NCBI RefSeq assembly: GCF_005221385.1
Contig: NZ_CP039904.1
Coordinates: 1,523,501-1,587,500, forward strand
DNA from: Agrobacterium tumefaciens
GTDB lineage: Bacteria > Pseudomonadota > Alphaproteobacteria > Rhizobiales > Rhizobiaceae
Direction: 5' to 3'
Length of the DNA: 64,000 nt
Positions 1 to 8,952 of the stretch are shown piece after piece; the first letter of the stretch is position 1; every line of letters starts with the position of its first letter. The position numbers and the translations under genes are program-made. Under the pieces are notes generated by a model, which was not told where the DNA came from, searched no databases, and worked only from the letters and a program-made list of their open reading frames with translations.

Positions 1-970
1 TCACGATGGCGTCGGTGCTGTCTTTTTGTGCCGGTGCCACACGGGCCCAGCTGTTCCAGCCAAGACGGGCGGGAGCATCGGGCTGGCCCAGCCGGCAGAA
101 GGGAATATCCTCCTTTTTCAGAATCACCTGCACATCGAAATCGAGCGCGTTTCCGACGAAGAGCCGCGTCAGCGAAAATATCTCGGCCAGCCGTTTCGAT
201 CCGGGCGTCAGCGCCAGATAATCCGCATAGGCAACCGGACCGATGACGACCCGGAAGCCGCCGCTCATATCCTCCACGGCGCTACCAGCCGTGGTATTCT
301 GCCCCAGCCGCAGCCCTGATGCCTGTCCGAGCTGGCTTTGTTCGTGAAGCGGGAGCGGTACCCATCGCCTGCGGAACTGTTCGACGACCACCGGAAGCCC
401 GGTAAATTCGCAAAGCGTCGAGGTTAGTGCCGAGACATTGCGATTGCGGTTGGCGAAAAGCCCGCTGAAGCGCAGAAGCGTATCTTCGGTCACGCCGGCC
501 TTCTCGGTCAGGCCGGCCGTGCGAAACCCGGTAAGCGCAAGCAGCGACTTGCGGAAACCGTTGTTTTTTTCCTGATCGGACCAGCGTAATCCCCTGGCGA
601 GGCGATATTTTTCCGAAGCGGTTACAAACAGCTCGCTGAATCTGGCTGCGAACAGATTGAAGAAGCTCGCCAGTGCGCCGGAGCGACTGCGCTCTTCCCG
701 TTGCAGCAATTCGCCATAGGCTGGCGGCAGCGAACCAAGTGGCCCGACAATCGGGGCGAAGGCCGATTTCAGCTGGGAAATACCGTGTTTGCGGCCGAAC
801 CCGCTGATTGCCAGCGCCGTGGGCTGCACACCACCATGCGCCGCAATCGTCAGCCCGTCATCCGAGACATGCTGGGCAACGCGAAAAGCGGTGCCCGGGT
901 CGAAACGGCCGGGATCGGCGCTGAGAAGGGCGGCCTGCTGATCTTTCAGTGTCGGTATTTGCTGTTCCAT
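1..970 (-). CDS. tssG: T6SS baseplate protein TssG (partial, C-terminus off window)
   Basis: The reading frame starts at an ATG (970) and stays open to the left edge, giving 323 codons, close to the family's usual 330-350, so little is missing. The N-terminus (MEQQIPTLKDQQAALLSADP) and the segment with FFNLFAARFSEL and YRLARGLRW resemble the ImpH/TssG family. TssG works with TssF, TssE and TssK in the baseplate that docks on the membrane complex. A GGAG motif sits just before the start, 9 bases after the tssF stop, so the two genes are co-transcribed. The later imp genes (fha, tssK, tssL, tssM) would be expected further left. Identification rests on position after tssF plus sequence character. 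Confidence 0.9.
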   Translation of the reverse strand, partial: MEQQIPTLKDQQAALLSADPGRFDPGTAFRVAQHVSDDGLTIAAHGGVQPTALAISGFGRKHGISQLKSAFAPIVGPLGSLPPAYGELLQREERSRSGALASFFNLFAARFSELFVTASEKYRLARGLRWSDQEKNNGFRKSLLALTGFRTAGLTEKAGVTEDTLLRFSGLFANRNRNVSALTSTLCEFTGLPVVVEQFRRRWVPLPLHEQSQLGQASGLRLGQNTTAGSAVEDMSGGFRVVIGPVAYADYLALTPGSKRLAEIFSLTRLFVGNALDFDVQVILKKEDIPFCRLGQPDAPARLGWNSWARVAPAQKDSTDAIV

Positions 971-979
971 CCCGATCTC

Positions 980-2761
980 CTAGAGCAAAGGCCGGTCTGC
1001 CGCGCGGGCTGGCCAGCGGGCAATCGGTTTGGAATGGCCGCGCATCGTCGCCGTCAGCCGGGTGAAACTGTTGATCGAGGTATAGAGGCCGAAGAAGTGG
1101 TTCAGCACACTGGCGAAAATGAAGGCGGCGGGGCGTGCGATGAGCGCCGGATCGAATTCCACGGTGATGTCCGTTCCCGGCACCATCGCCGAGCCGATCC
1201 GTGCGTGGGAATTCTGGGCCTCGACATTGCTGATTGATTCAACCAGCTGCCGGGTTTCCGGGCTGTCCCTGAAGGAATAAAGCGACAGAATATCCTTCAG
1301 CGGAGCGCCGCCATTGTCTGAAAGCGAGAGATGATTGAGCAGCAGATGCGAGATCAGCCGCCATTCGCGCACTGAGCGTTCGTTGACGCGGATGGCCGCC
1401 GTTGGCGGCATCAGGGCATGGATGGACTTCACGGCTTCGTTGCCGGCCGAAAGCTGGAGGAAGGGGTGTCCACCGCCAAAGGGAAGCTGGCTCGGCAATT
1501 CGCGGTTGATGCAGAGCGTATCGACGCTTGCCACCATGTCGAGCGGTCCGAGCGGCCCGCGCTTTTGATCCACGAAGGCGATATCGGTATCGGAAGAGCC
1601 ATCGTCGTCAAAGCGGCGCTGGATCTGCCAGAACACATTCGAGCCGTTATTGCGCTGGGTGCGCCCGAAAAACGGCGAGGTCTTTTCCGTCTGCCCGGAG
1701 CGGCTGGTCAGCTCGACATTTTCGACGGCGTAGATTTCACGGGTCCGCTGCCGCCTTGCGTCCGGCAAAAGGCGATATTCCGTGCGTGTTCCATCCAGGC
1801 TCAGCGGTTCGCAATTCTGCTTGAACAGGTTGATAACGGGTGAGGCGTTCAGCACGAAATCCTTGACGGAGACCATGCGCTCCAGCCGCGTATCCGCCGC
1901 ATCCAGATAGATATAGAGTTCACAATTGCCGCCGCTCCATCTGTGCAGACCGTCAATATCGAGAAAGAGGAATTTCTGCGGCAGCGCGAAAAATTCGGTG
2001 AGAAGCCGGTATCCGTCAAAACTGTTGGCCGGATAGGGCAGCATGGCCTGATCGCGTGTATAACCCGATGGCCTGAGATTGGCGGCGGGCAGAAAAACCG
2101 CCTCCTTGTCTTCGGAGTGACGTGCCAGCGCCATGCCCACGCAGTGGTTGGTCAAAAGCTCGTAAAGCGCTGTTGCCTGCTGCCAGGCGGCAGACAGGAA
2201 GATCTGGAGTTTTGTCAGCCCCATTTCCGGGAAGGTGCTGCCGCGTGGCGCCGTGCTACGCAGTGAAAGCCGCAGGCAACTCGCCGCACCGGCGAAGGAC
2301 GCCGAAAAAGGCGCATCGATCGGCTGGCCGGAAAGCGTCGCCGCAGTGATTTGCAGCGGAACGATCTCCACCTCCTGCGTCGTGCGGAAACGGCAGCTCT
2401 CGCCGCCCACCGGTTCGGCGAGAATTTCGCTGTGGCGCGGAAGCGGCTGCACGGTCGCCAGCGCGGGGCTGGGTGCAAACTGAACGACGCTCATCGAAGG
2501 GATCGGCGCAAGATAATGCGGATAGAGCGTTTCCAGCAGGCTGTCCGTCAGTTCCGGAAACTCGTCGTCCAGCTTCTGGCGTACACGGGCGGCGGAATAG
2601 GCAAAGCTCTGGATCAGCCGCTCGACATGCGGATCGTCGGCGACATCGCCCGTCATGCGTAGCCTGCCGGCGATTTTCGGAAACGCCGCTGCGAAACGCG
2701 ATGCGCGTTTTCGGAGCGCGAAAAGCTCGTCATTGTATTTTTCGAGAAAGCCGTCAGCCAT
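980..2761 (-). CDS. tssF: T6SS baseplate protein TssF
   Basis: 593 residues, typical for TssF/ImpG (about 580-630). The chosen start gives MADGFLEKYNDELFALRKRA, the usual family N-terminus; the open frame runs 41 codons further upstream into tssE but that extension is unlikely to be translated. Conserved stretches include DPHVERLIQSFAY, LYPHYLAPIPSM and the C-terminal FFGLYTSINSFTRL. TssF forms the baseplate wedge with TssG and TssE around the VgrG spike. The start overlaps the tssE stop by 8 bases (ATGGCTGA), indicating translational coupling. No disruption seen. Confidence 0.95.
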   Translation of the reverse strand: MADGFLEKYNDELFALRKRASRFAAAFPKIAGRLRMTGDVADDPHVERLIQSFAYSAARVRQKLDDEFPELTDSLLETLYPHYLAPIPSMSVVQFAPSPALATVQPLPRHSEILAEPVGGESCRFRTTQEVEIVPLQITAATLSGQPIDAPFSASFAGAASCLRLSLRSTAPRGSTFPEMGLTKLQIFLSAAWQQATALYELLTNHCVGMALARHSEDKEAVFLPAANLRPSGYTRDQAMLPYPANSFDGYRLLTEFFALPQKFLFLDIDGLHRWSGGNCELYIYLDAADTRLERMVSVKDFVLNASPVINLFKQNCEPLSLDGTRTEYRLLPDARRQRTREIYAVENVELTSRSGQTEKTSPFFGRTQRNNGSNVFWQIQRRFDDDGSSDTDIAFVDQKRGPLGPLDMVASVDTLCINRELPSQLPFGGGHPFLQLSAGNEAVKSIHALMPPTAAIRVNERSVREWRLISHLLLNHLSLSDNGGAPLKDILSLYSFRDSPETRQLVESISNVEAQNSHARIGSAMVPGTDITVEFDPALIARPAAFIFASVLNHFFGLYTSINSFTRLTATMRGHSKPIARWPARAADRPLL

Positions 2762-3281
2762 TCGTCGCCTCCACCAGGAAACGCTGCGTGGACGGATCGA
2801 TGCGGGATTCAAAGCTGATCGGCGGCATGCCTTCCTGAAGACGGAAGCTTGCCTGTATACGCATGCGAAGCGCCCGGTCGCCATCCGTGCGGTTTTTCAG
2901 GATCGTCACATGCACGTCGGCCAGACGGGTTTCGAACAGCGAAATCCGCCGCTCGATGCTGCGTGCGAGCCGCGCCTTGGAGGCATCCGTCACCAGATTG
3001 GCCGAGAGAATGCCGTCCACGCCATAGCTCACCAGCGCATCAGTAAGCTCTTTCAGCGCTGTCGGCGGGCCGGCGGGGTTACGGCGGGTATTGAGCAATG
3101 CCTCGAGATCGCGGCGGATCACCTCGCGCATCTCGCGCGCCTGATCCGTCAGGCTGACGAGCGCATCCGTTTCCGCATCCGGTGCATCATCCAGCAGCCG
3201 GTCCAGAACGGAGCGTGACAGCGTTCGCTGCCGCGCGCGATATTGCTCGAGCGGATCAACCACGGGCGATCTGCCTTTCAT
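2754..3281 (-). CDS. tssE: T6SS gp25-like baseplate protein TssE
   Basis: 175 residues with a C-terminal gp25/lysozyme-like baseplate fold (GVDGILSANLVTDASKARLARSIERRISLFETRL region), the domain that links the wedge to the contractile sheath. The family is usually 140-180 residues. The ATG at 3281 overlaps the tagJ end by 26 bases and has no clear ribosome site; a GTG at 3263, 8 bases inside the tagJ stop and preceded by AAAGG, is a plausible alternative that would shorten the protein by 6 residues. It sits between tagJ and tssF in a tightly overlapping operon. Confidence 0.88.
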   Translation of the reverse strand: MKGRSPVVDPLEQYRARQRTLSRSVLDRLLDDAPDAETDALVSLTDQAREMREVIRRDLEALLNTRRNPAGPPTALKELTDALVSYGVDGILSANLVTDASKARLARSIERRISLFETRLADVHVTILKNRTDGDRALRMRIQASFRLQEGMPPISFESRIDPSTQRFLVEATNG

Positions 3282-4080
3282 CGTCGGAGGCGGCGGAAAG
3301 GGAACCGATCTCGTGGAATGGCACAACATCGTCGCCGATCAGCAGGCAGCGCTGGCCTTGCCCCGTCGCCAGCGGTTGGTCTTCCTCGCTCCATCGGGTT
3401 TCCCGGCCGAGGAGAAGGCCGACATCGTCCTTCGCACCGTGATAGATGGCCGGAAGCAGCACGGATGCGACCGCGCCGTCGCGCAGCGTCAGTTCGCCGC
3501 CGCGGAAAGCAAGATCACGCGGGCGGCTCATGGGGTCGATAGTGAGGCTCTCGATGCGACCGTAGTCGATCCAGAGGTAGCGGCCGCCATTGGTCAGCAC
3601 TTCCAGCGCATGCGGAATCCGGTCGTCCAGGTCGCGAATATCGCCGGCGCTCTTGCCATTATGGCCGATCGGCACATTGCCGCGTTTTTCATCGAGTTCA
3701 GCCAGTGCGGCTTTGGCGGCATCCGCATCACCGCTGCGTGCGGCGATATTCGCCCTGATCGCCAGCTGATCGAGTTCCGACGGACCGCCGGGGAAATCCG
3801 GCACCGCGCCGGTTTCGAACCAGGCATTGCGTGCGGCCATGGCGCGCAGCTGGTGGCGGAAGAGGGAAAAGCCGACGCTCTCCTGCGGCGAGAATGTTGC
3901 GGCCAGATTGCATTGCGCATCGGCCTTCTCATAGTCGCCGGCAAGCACAAGCAGGTCGATATAGAAGTGCCGGCCGTCCTTGTCGGTAGGCTTCGTCTTG
4001 ACGTGTTCGCGCGCAAGACCGATCGCGTCCTGCAGCCCGTCATCATCGAGAAGGCGGGAAATGTCGTCGCGCAGCGTCAT
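3256..4080 (-). CDS. tagJ: T6SS accessory protein TagJ (ImpE family)
   Basis: 274 residues. The N-terminal half is helical and repeat-like (residues about 1-130, including DAIGLAREHVKTKPTDKDGR), followed by an ImpE-type C-terminal domain containing YLWIDYGRIESLTIDPMSRPRDLAFR and a tail with CLLIGDDVVPFHEIG. In other systems TagJ binds the N-terminal helix of TssB and modulates sheath recycling by ClpV. The ATG overlaps the upstream tssC stop (ATGA), so translation is coupled. It lies between the second tssC and tssE, the usual rhizobial arrangement. Confidence 0.9.
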   Translation of the reverse strand: MTLRDDISRLLDDDGLQDAIGLAREHVKTKPTDKDGRHFYIDLLVLAGDYEKADAQCNLAATFSPQESVGFSLFRHQLRAMAARNAWFETGAVPDFPGGPSELDQLAIRANIAARSGDADAAKAALAELDEKRGNVPIGHNGKSAGDIRDLDDRIPHALEVLTNGGRYLWIDYGRIESLTIDPMSRPRDLAFRGGELTLRDGAVASVLLPAIYHGAKDDVGLLLGRETRWSEEDQPLATGQGQRCLLIGDDVVPFHEIGSLSAASDDERQIARG

Positions 4081-5471
4081 GCGGATATCCTTTGCGGCTC
4101 GGCCGAAGGCCCGGATGCGGCGGTGGGCTGCATCATGGTTTCGGCAATGAGATGGAAGCTCGTGGAGACGTCATCGAGCTGGAAATGCGGCTGAAGGCGC
4201 ACGGTGCAGGAGAATGTTCCGGGCTTGCCGGGAACCTCGAAGACGTTGATCCCGGCAGAGCGCAGCGGGTAGCGCGTGCGCAGCGCCGCTTCCGCATCGT
4301 CATTGCCGAGTGTGTAGGAGGAAAGCCAGCTTTCCAGCTTGCGCTCGATCGTCGAGGCATCGCTCAGCTGGCCGATATCGTCGCGCATGATGACCTTGAG
4401 GTAATGCGAGAACCGGGAGGCGCACAGCACATATTGAAGCATGGCAGCCAAGCGAGCGTTTTGCCGCGCCGCTTCGCTGGAATAATGCCCGGGCGCATGC
4501 AGGGACTGGTTGGCGTTAAGGATCGCCATGCCGGACAGATAGGTGGTGGAGACGGGCACGATGCCGAGATCGGAAAATTGCTGTTCCTGCCCGGTCGTCA
4601 GCTGCACCTCGACGGGTGGCTGAGCGGAAAGGCCGTTGCTCTCGATGCCGAGATCGAGCGGCGGCAATTGCCGGGACGAGAGCATGCCGCCATCCACGGC
4701 GTCCTGCGTCACACCGCGCAAATCTGCAAACCAGCCAGAATCGACGAAATTGCGCACAACCACGGTCGCAAAGGCGAAGGCGGCGTTGCCCCACAGCAGG
4801 GTCTCTCCACTTTCCACCACTTGCTCGCGGAAGGGAAAACCGTCATCCCGTTCGCGCGCATAGGGCCTGTAGGGGGAGCGCAGCAGGATGCGCGGCGCGA
4901 CAAGGCCGATGAAGCGGGAATCGTCGCGGGCGCGAAGCGCATTCCATCGCAGCCGGGATTTATCCTGCTTCAGCGAGGAAAAATCGTGAACCCGGCTGAG
5001 TTCGGTAAAGTCTTCCAGCCCGACGGCGGAAGGTGCGGCCGCGGCCACGAAGGGGCAAAAGGCCGCTGCCGCCACCATGCCGATCTGCGACAGCGTGGTA
5101 ATGGAATCGGCGCCTTCGACATCATCGGGGGAAAACGCGTAGTCACCGATCAAAAGGCCGACCGGTTCGCCGCCCGGCATGCCGAATTCGCGGTTATAGA
5201 CGACTTCGAAAAGATGGCTCTGGTCGAAGTCGGTGGCGCGTTCCGTGTTGCGGGCAAGGTCGCGCCAGCTGGCGTTCAGCAGTTTCACCTTCACGTCGCT
5301 GCTTCGGCCTGCCTCGCGAACGACCATGGCAAGCCCGCGCCATCTCGCCTCCATCGCCTGAAAATCGGCATGGTGGAGAATGGCGTTCACTTGGCCGCTC
5401 AGCGCATCGTCGATGAGAGCGATGAGCTGGTCGGCGAAAAGACGGGCGTCCGGAAAGGACTGATGCGCCAT
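4077..5471 (-). CDS. tssC: T6SS TssC-family sheath paralogue (second copy)
   Basis: 464 residues, clearly a TssC/ImpC/VipB paralogue of the neighbouring 493-residue gene: the core with FRQVVYNREFGMPGGEP-like sequence, the DSRFIGLVAPRILLRSPYRP block and the C-terminal RFSHYLKVIMRDDIGQ are all present. It lacks most of the N-terminal extension that in canonical TssC pairs with TssB, so it may be an assembly or baseplate-proximal variant rather than a second sheath subunit. A GGAG motif precedes the start by about 9 bases. Tandem tssC copies are known in the Agrobacterium imp operon. The gene is separated from the upstream tssC by a strong hairpin. Confidence 0.9.
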   Translation of the reverse strand: MAHQSFPDARLFADQLIALIDDALSGQVNAILHHADFQAMEARWRGLAMVVREAGRSSDVKVKLLNASWRDLARNTERATDFDQSHLFEVVYNREFGMPGGEPVGLLIGDYAFSPDDVEGADSITTLSQIGMVAAAAFCPFVAAAAPSAVGLEDFTELSRVHDFSSLKQDKSRLRWNALRARDDSRFIGLVAPRILLRSPYRPYARERDDGFPFREQVVESGETLLWGNAAFAFATVVVRNFVDSGWFADLRGVTQDAVDGGMLSSRQLPPLDLGIESNGLSAQPPVEVQLTTGQEQQFSDLGIVPVSTTYLSGMAILNANQSLHAPGHYSSEAARQNARLAAMLQYVLCASRFSHYLKVIMRDDIGQLSDASTIERKLESWLSSYTLGNDDAEAALRTRYPLRSAGINVFEVPGKPGTFSCTVRLQPHFQLDDVSTSFHLIAETMMQPTAASGPSAEPQRISA

Positions 5472-5497
5472 GAGCGGGCTCCGGATGATGAACGGGG

Positions 5498-5519
5498 CCG
5501 GGGTGGCGGACCACCCCGG
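5498..5519. terminator. Hairpin between the two tssC genes
   Basis: A perfect 9-bp stem (CCGGGGTGG / CCACCCCGG) with a 4-base loop lies in the 55-bp gap between the two tssC genes and can be extended by a further G-T and G-C pair. No T-run follows on the leftward strand, so it is more likely a transcript-stabilising or partially attenuating hairpin than a full terminator. It would let TssB and the first TssC accumulate above downstream baseplate proteins. Confidence 0.55.
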
Positions 5520-5526
5520 TCCGAGC

Positions 5527-7008
5527 TCAGTTCTTGGACGGAATGCGGGCGACCATGCGCAGCGAGGTCGTCAGTTCTTCCATCTGCAACCAGGGCCGCA
5601 TCCATGCGACGGCATTATAGGCGCCCGGCTTGCCCGGCACTTCCTGCACGGTCACCTTGGCGTCACGCAGCGGATATTTGGCGCGGCTTTCCTCGCCGGC
5701 CTCGTCATTGGCGTTGACGTAGTTGGCGATCCAGCGATTGAGCCAGACTTCGCAATCGGACGCTTCCATGAAGGAGCCGATCTTGTCGCGGCCCATCACT
5801 TTGAGATAATGCGCAAAGCGCGACGTTGCCATGATGTAGGGCAGGCGGGCCGAAACGGCGGCGTTGGCCGTTGCTTCCGGCTTGTCGTAAAGTTTCGGCT
5901 TGTGCGCGGTCTGGGCACCGAAGAACACCGCATAATCCGTGTTCTTGTAGTGGCAGAGCGGCAGGAAGCCGAGCTTGCCGAGTTCGGCGTCGCGGCGGTC
6001 GGTGATGCCCACTTCGGTCGGGCATTTCAGGTCGAGATCGCCGTCATCGCTGGAGAAGACGTGCATGGGCAGATTTTCCACCCGGCCGCCATTTTCCGCG
6101 CCACGGATTGCCGTGCACCAGCCGCTTTTTGCAAAAGCCTCTGTCAGCTTCGTGCCCATGACGTAGGCGGCGTTCATCCAGCAATATTCATCATGCTGCA
6201 GATCGCCGTTCACCGCACCCTTGGTTTCGTCATAGGCGAAATCATCAATGGGGTTGGTCTTCGGGCCATAGGGCATGCGTGCCAGAACACGCGGCAGAGC
6301 GAGCGTGACGAAACGGGAATCGTCGCTTTCGCGGAAGCTGCGCCACTTGGCATATTCCACCGTGTCGAAGATCTTTTCCAGATCGCGCGGCCGGGCGAGA
6401 TCGCGATAGTCCTCGAAGCCGAACATGCGCGGGCTGGCGGCGGAAATGAACGGTGCAAAGGCCGCCGCTGCAATCGACGAGACACCCTGAAGCAGCTGCA
6501 CGTCATCGAAAGAGTTGTCGAATTCGTAGTCGCCGATGATGGCGCCGAGCGGTTCGCCGCCGGGGGTGCCGAATTCGTCTTCGTAGATCGCCTTGAAAAG
6601 CCGGGACTGATCGAACTCGACGGCCTTTTCGAGATCCCTTGCGAGTTCCCGCTTGCCGGCGTTCATGACGCGGATCTTGAGGTTGACGCTCGTTTCGGAA
6701 TTCTTGACGAGATAGTTGAGCCCCCGCCAGGTGCCTTCCAGCTTGGCGAATTCCGGCGCTTGCATGATCGCGGCGAGCTGTTCGGAAATCGTCCGATCCA
6801 GCTCGGCGATCGCGTGGTTGAGGGTGACGGTGAGGTTGCGGTCGTATTTGACCGTTCCTTTCAGGGCCTGATCGGTCAGCGTGCGCAGCAGATTTTGTGC
6901 GCGGTCCGGTTCGGTCTGGCGGGTTGCGGCAACCACCTTGGACAACAGTCCCTGATCTTCGGCGGTCGTTGCCTGTGCTTCATTCTTCAGCAGGCTTTCA
7001 GCGCTCAT
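5527..7008 (-). CDS. tssC: T6SS contractile sheath large subunit TssC
   Basis: 493 residues, the normal length of TssC/VipB. The start giving MSAESLLKNEAQ is preferred over an ATG 6 codons upstream because AAGGA lies about 12 bases before it. Conserved blocks include EGTWRGLNYLVKNSETS, EFGTPGGEPLGAIIGDYEF, DSRFVTLALPRVLARMPYG and the C-terminal SRFAHYLKVMGRDKIG and VARIPSKN. With TssB it polymerises into the cytoplasmic contractile sheath around the Hcp tube. It follows tssB after a 97-bp gap with several small hairpins, and precedes a shorter tssC paralogue. Confidence 0.96.
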   Translation of the reverse strand: MSAESLLKNEAQATTAEDQGLLSKVVAATRQTEPDRAQNLLRTLTDQALKGTVKYDRNLTVTLNHAIAELDRTISEQLAAIMQAPEFAKLEGTWRGLNYLVKNSETSVNLKIRVMNAGKRELARDLEKAVEFDQSRLFKAIYEDEFGTPGGEPLGAIIGDYEFDNSFDDVQLLQGVSSIAAAAFAPFISAASPRMFGFEDYRDLARPRDLEKIFDTVEYAKWRSFRESDDSRFVTLALPRVLARMPYGPKTNPIDDFAYDETKGAVNGDLQHDEYCWMNAAYVMGTKLTEAFAKSGWCTAIRGAENGGRVENLPMHVFSSDDGDLDLKCPTEVGITDRRDAELGKLGFLPLCHYKNTDYAVFFGAQTAHKPKLYDKPEATANAAVSARLPYIMATSRFAHYLKVMGRDKIGSFMEASDCEVWLNRWIANYVNANDEAGEESRAKYPLRDAKVTVQEVPGKPGAYNAVAWMRPWLQMEELTTSLRMVARIPSKN

Positions 7009-7105
7009 GTTCCAGTCCTTCCACATGCGGCTTTAAAATGCCGCTTGAACAGTTGAAGCCCTCGCTACAAGGGCCGTTCGGGGAGGTTATCCTCCGCACA
7101 GGCGA

Positions 7106-7615
7106 TTATTTGCTTGCGCCGTTCTTTTCCTTCAGTTCGGAAACCAGCGTTGCGAGGTCCGTCTTGTTCTGAAGGATGTCTTCGAGCATCCGCTCCAGAT
7201 CTTCCGAACGGTCGGCCTTGGAAAGCAGGTCACGCAGCTCGTTGCGTGCATCCAGAAGCGCCTTGAGCGCGGGAACCTGCTGCACGACGGCGCCGGGTTC
7301 GAAATCGTCCATGCTCTCGAATTTCAGGTTGACCTGCATGTCCGTCCCGTCTTTCTGCAGCGTATTGGCCACGGAAATGTTGAGGCCCGGCGTCATGCGA
7401 CGCATCACTTCATCGAAATTGTCACGGTCGATCTGAACGAATTTGCGCTCCCCGAACGGCTTCAGGGGCTGGGTCGGATTGCCCGAGAAATCACCCAGCA
7501 CGCCGACGACGAAGGGCAGTTCCTTGACCACCATCGCGCCTTCGGTTTCAACTTCGTATTTGATGTGGACGCGGGGCTTGCGAACCCGTTCCAGCTTTTC
7601 GTGTACACTTGCCAT
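7106..7615 (-). CDS. tssB: T6SS contractile sheath small subunit TssB
   Basis: 169 residues, matching TssB/VipA length. The start [20 protein letters not shown] is fixed by a strong AAGGAGG 6 bases upstream; an in-frame ATG 9 codons earlier lacks such a site. The family signature [15 protein letters not shown] and the block with [16 protein letters not shown] are present. The charged C-terminal helix ([14 protein letters not shown]) is the part expected to contact TssC. It is the second gene of the leftward structural operon. The ClpV-recognised N-terminal helix seen in some TssC proteins would reside in the partner. Confidence 0.96.
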   Translation of the reverse strand: MASVHEKLERVRKPRVHIKYEVETEGAMVVKELPFVVGVLGDFSGNPTQPLKPFGERKFVQIDRDNFDEVMRRMTPGLNISVANTLQKDGTDMQVNLKFESMDDFEPGAVVQQVPALKALLDARNELRDLLSKADRSEDLERMLEDILQNKTDLATLVSELKEKNGASK

Positions 7616-7679
7616 TTCAACCTCCTTGATGCCCTTTGGCATGGATGACTGTTATGGGGCGGTGTCTGCCCCGAGTTTG

Positions 7680-8732
7680 TTATTTTCCGTTGTTTTCTCC
7701 GCCGGGTTTGATGCCGGCGGCCGTCAGAACTGCGTTGCGGGCCTGCGTTTCGGGCAGAAGCTCGGCCAGCAGTTCCGAAAAATCCATGCGTCCCCTGCGA
7801 ACCAGCGTTTCGATGGAGAGCGAGATCGGTGAGTGCGGCTCGGTACGGCGAAAGTAACGCGCAACTGAAAGAAGAGTTTCAAAAGCTTCGTCGCGCGATG
7901 ATATGCCTTCCGGGGAGGCCACGGGTGCGCGCATGACGGGTTGCCCAATTTCATCCGTGCTCGCGGCGGCTGCGGCCGCTTCAACCGGCGCCGGCTCCAG
8001 GTCCCGCCCGCCAAGCGTGCGAATGGCGGCGGCTGCTTCGATGAGCGTGTTTCGTATGTTCGAACTCGGGGGAGCGGCCTGGCCGCAACGCTCGGAAAGA
8101 ACGGCCATGATCGCATCAAATGCTGAGAGACAGGCATTCACCTCCGCCAGATGGGACGACATGGCAGCAACGCCCGCCTCGGACGCCAGCCGATACAGTT
8201 CCTCGCGGCGTTTGCTCTCGTTCGGCCGCTGCGCCAGCTGGAAATCCCAGAGACTATGTTCGGCAAATTTCCCTCCGGGGATCAGGGGCGCGAGCCGGAG
8301 CGGCTGAACAAGCGTTCCTTCGCTGCCAATGCCATTTAATCCCGCGAAAGGTGCAAATTTTTCTTCGTCATTTTCGTCGCTGATCGACCGCAATGAGTCC
8401 CAGTGGTTGTAAAAAAGATCACTGCAAAGGTCGTAGATTTCACGTAGTCCGTGAAATCCTCGCAGCCGCAGGCTTGCTTCGGCGAGCCATGCCAATATTT
8501 CTATGTCCTTGCTTTCGGAATATATAATCTGCAATCCAAGATTGCTGACACTGTCCCAGCTACTGGAGATCTTCAGGTTATCTTGAGGGGATGCAGCGCG
8601 CTCTTCTGTGCGTGCCTGGTTTCTTTCATCCTTAATTCTATAGTATATTTCACGCGTTCTTGAATCGATGCGGATGTTTTCTCCGCAATCTCCAAAAAAT
8701 TCTATATCTCTTTTAACATGCGGCGCGTTCAA
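7680..8732 (-). CDS. tssA: T6SS cap/assembly protein TssA (ImpA_N domain)
   Basis: 350 residues, the short TssA class. The N-terminal ImpA_N domain covers about residues 1-190 (GFHGLREIYDLCSDLFYNHWDSL and PFAGLNGIGSEGTLVQPLR are typical) and the C-terminal part (about 270-340, RDEAFETLLSVARYFRRTEPHSP) is the variable oligomerisation region. TssA organises baseplate priming and sheath-tail polymerisation. The only sensible start is a TTG at 8732 with GGGGATAG about 10 bases upstream; no ATG start exists nearby. The rare start codon on the first gene of the operon could hold TssA at low level. Divergent from clpV. Confidence 0.92.
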   Translation of the reverse strand: MNAPHVKRDIEFFGDCGENIRIDSRTREIYYRIKDERNQARTEERAASPQDNLKISSSWDSVSNLGLQIIYSESKDIEILAWLAEASLRLRGFHGLREIYDLCSDLFYNHWDSLRSISDENDEEKFAPFAGLNGIGSEGTLVQPLRLAPLIPGGKFAEHSLWDFQLAQRPNESKRREELYRLASEAGVAAMSSHLAEVNACLSAFDAIMAVLSERCGQAAPPSSNIRNTLIEAAAAIRTLGGRDLEPAPVEAAAAAASTDEIGQPVMRAPVASPEGISSRDEAFETLLSVARYFRRTEPHSPISLSIETLVRRGRMDFSELLAELLPETQARNAVLTAAGIKPGGENNGK

Positions 8733-8952
8733 GAGCAGTCTATCCCCAGAAAATAGTAATGGATTTTTTGTAGTTACTTCCCTTACGTAAGGCTATTCCT
8801 CAGACAGACTTATTCAAAATGTGTCTAAATTGTGGCGTCTACTGCTTAATCTCACCCGACAAAAAATAAACTTCGGGGTGGACAACTCGGTTTCATCATC
8901 ATAGTTATTCCACGTCACGTTGTGGAATGGACCGGGGCAGGAGGCTCATTGC
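8733..8952. promoter_or_regulatory. Divergent T6SS promoter region with a 12-bp palindrome
   Basis: This 220-bp AT-richer gap must contain the promoters of the leftward structural operon and the rightward clpV-hcp unit. It holds a perfect palindrome CCTTACGTAAGG at 8781-8792, about 50 bases before the tssA start, and an interrupted inverted repeat CCAC-N8-GTGG at about 8911-8926 just before the clpV ribosome site. Which regulator binds is not visible from sequence; ChvI is known to activate T6SS genes in Agrobacterium, but I did not identify a ChvI box. Confidence 0.5.

Noticed and set aside
3256..3329. Upstream ATG at 3329 as the tssE start
   Set aside because: It would overlap tagJ by 74 bases and encode a Pro-rich N-terminus not seen in TssE; 3281 or GTG 3263 is more sensible.
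4092..5717. Long open frame on the plus strand opposite the second tssC
   Set aside because: It is antisense to a well-supported gene, its composition is Arg/Gly/His-rich, and it has no recognisable domain; long antisense frames are expected at this GC content.
5470..7056. 528-codon frame antisense to the first tssC
   Set aside because: Same reasoning: the opposite strand encodes a clear TssC, and this frame has no domain.
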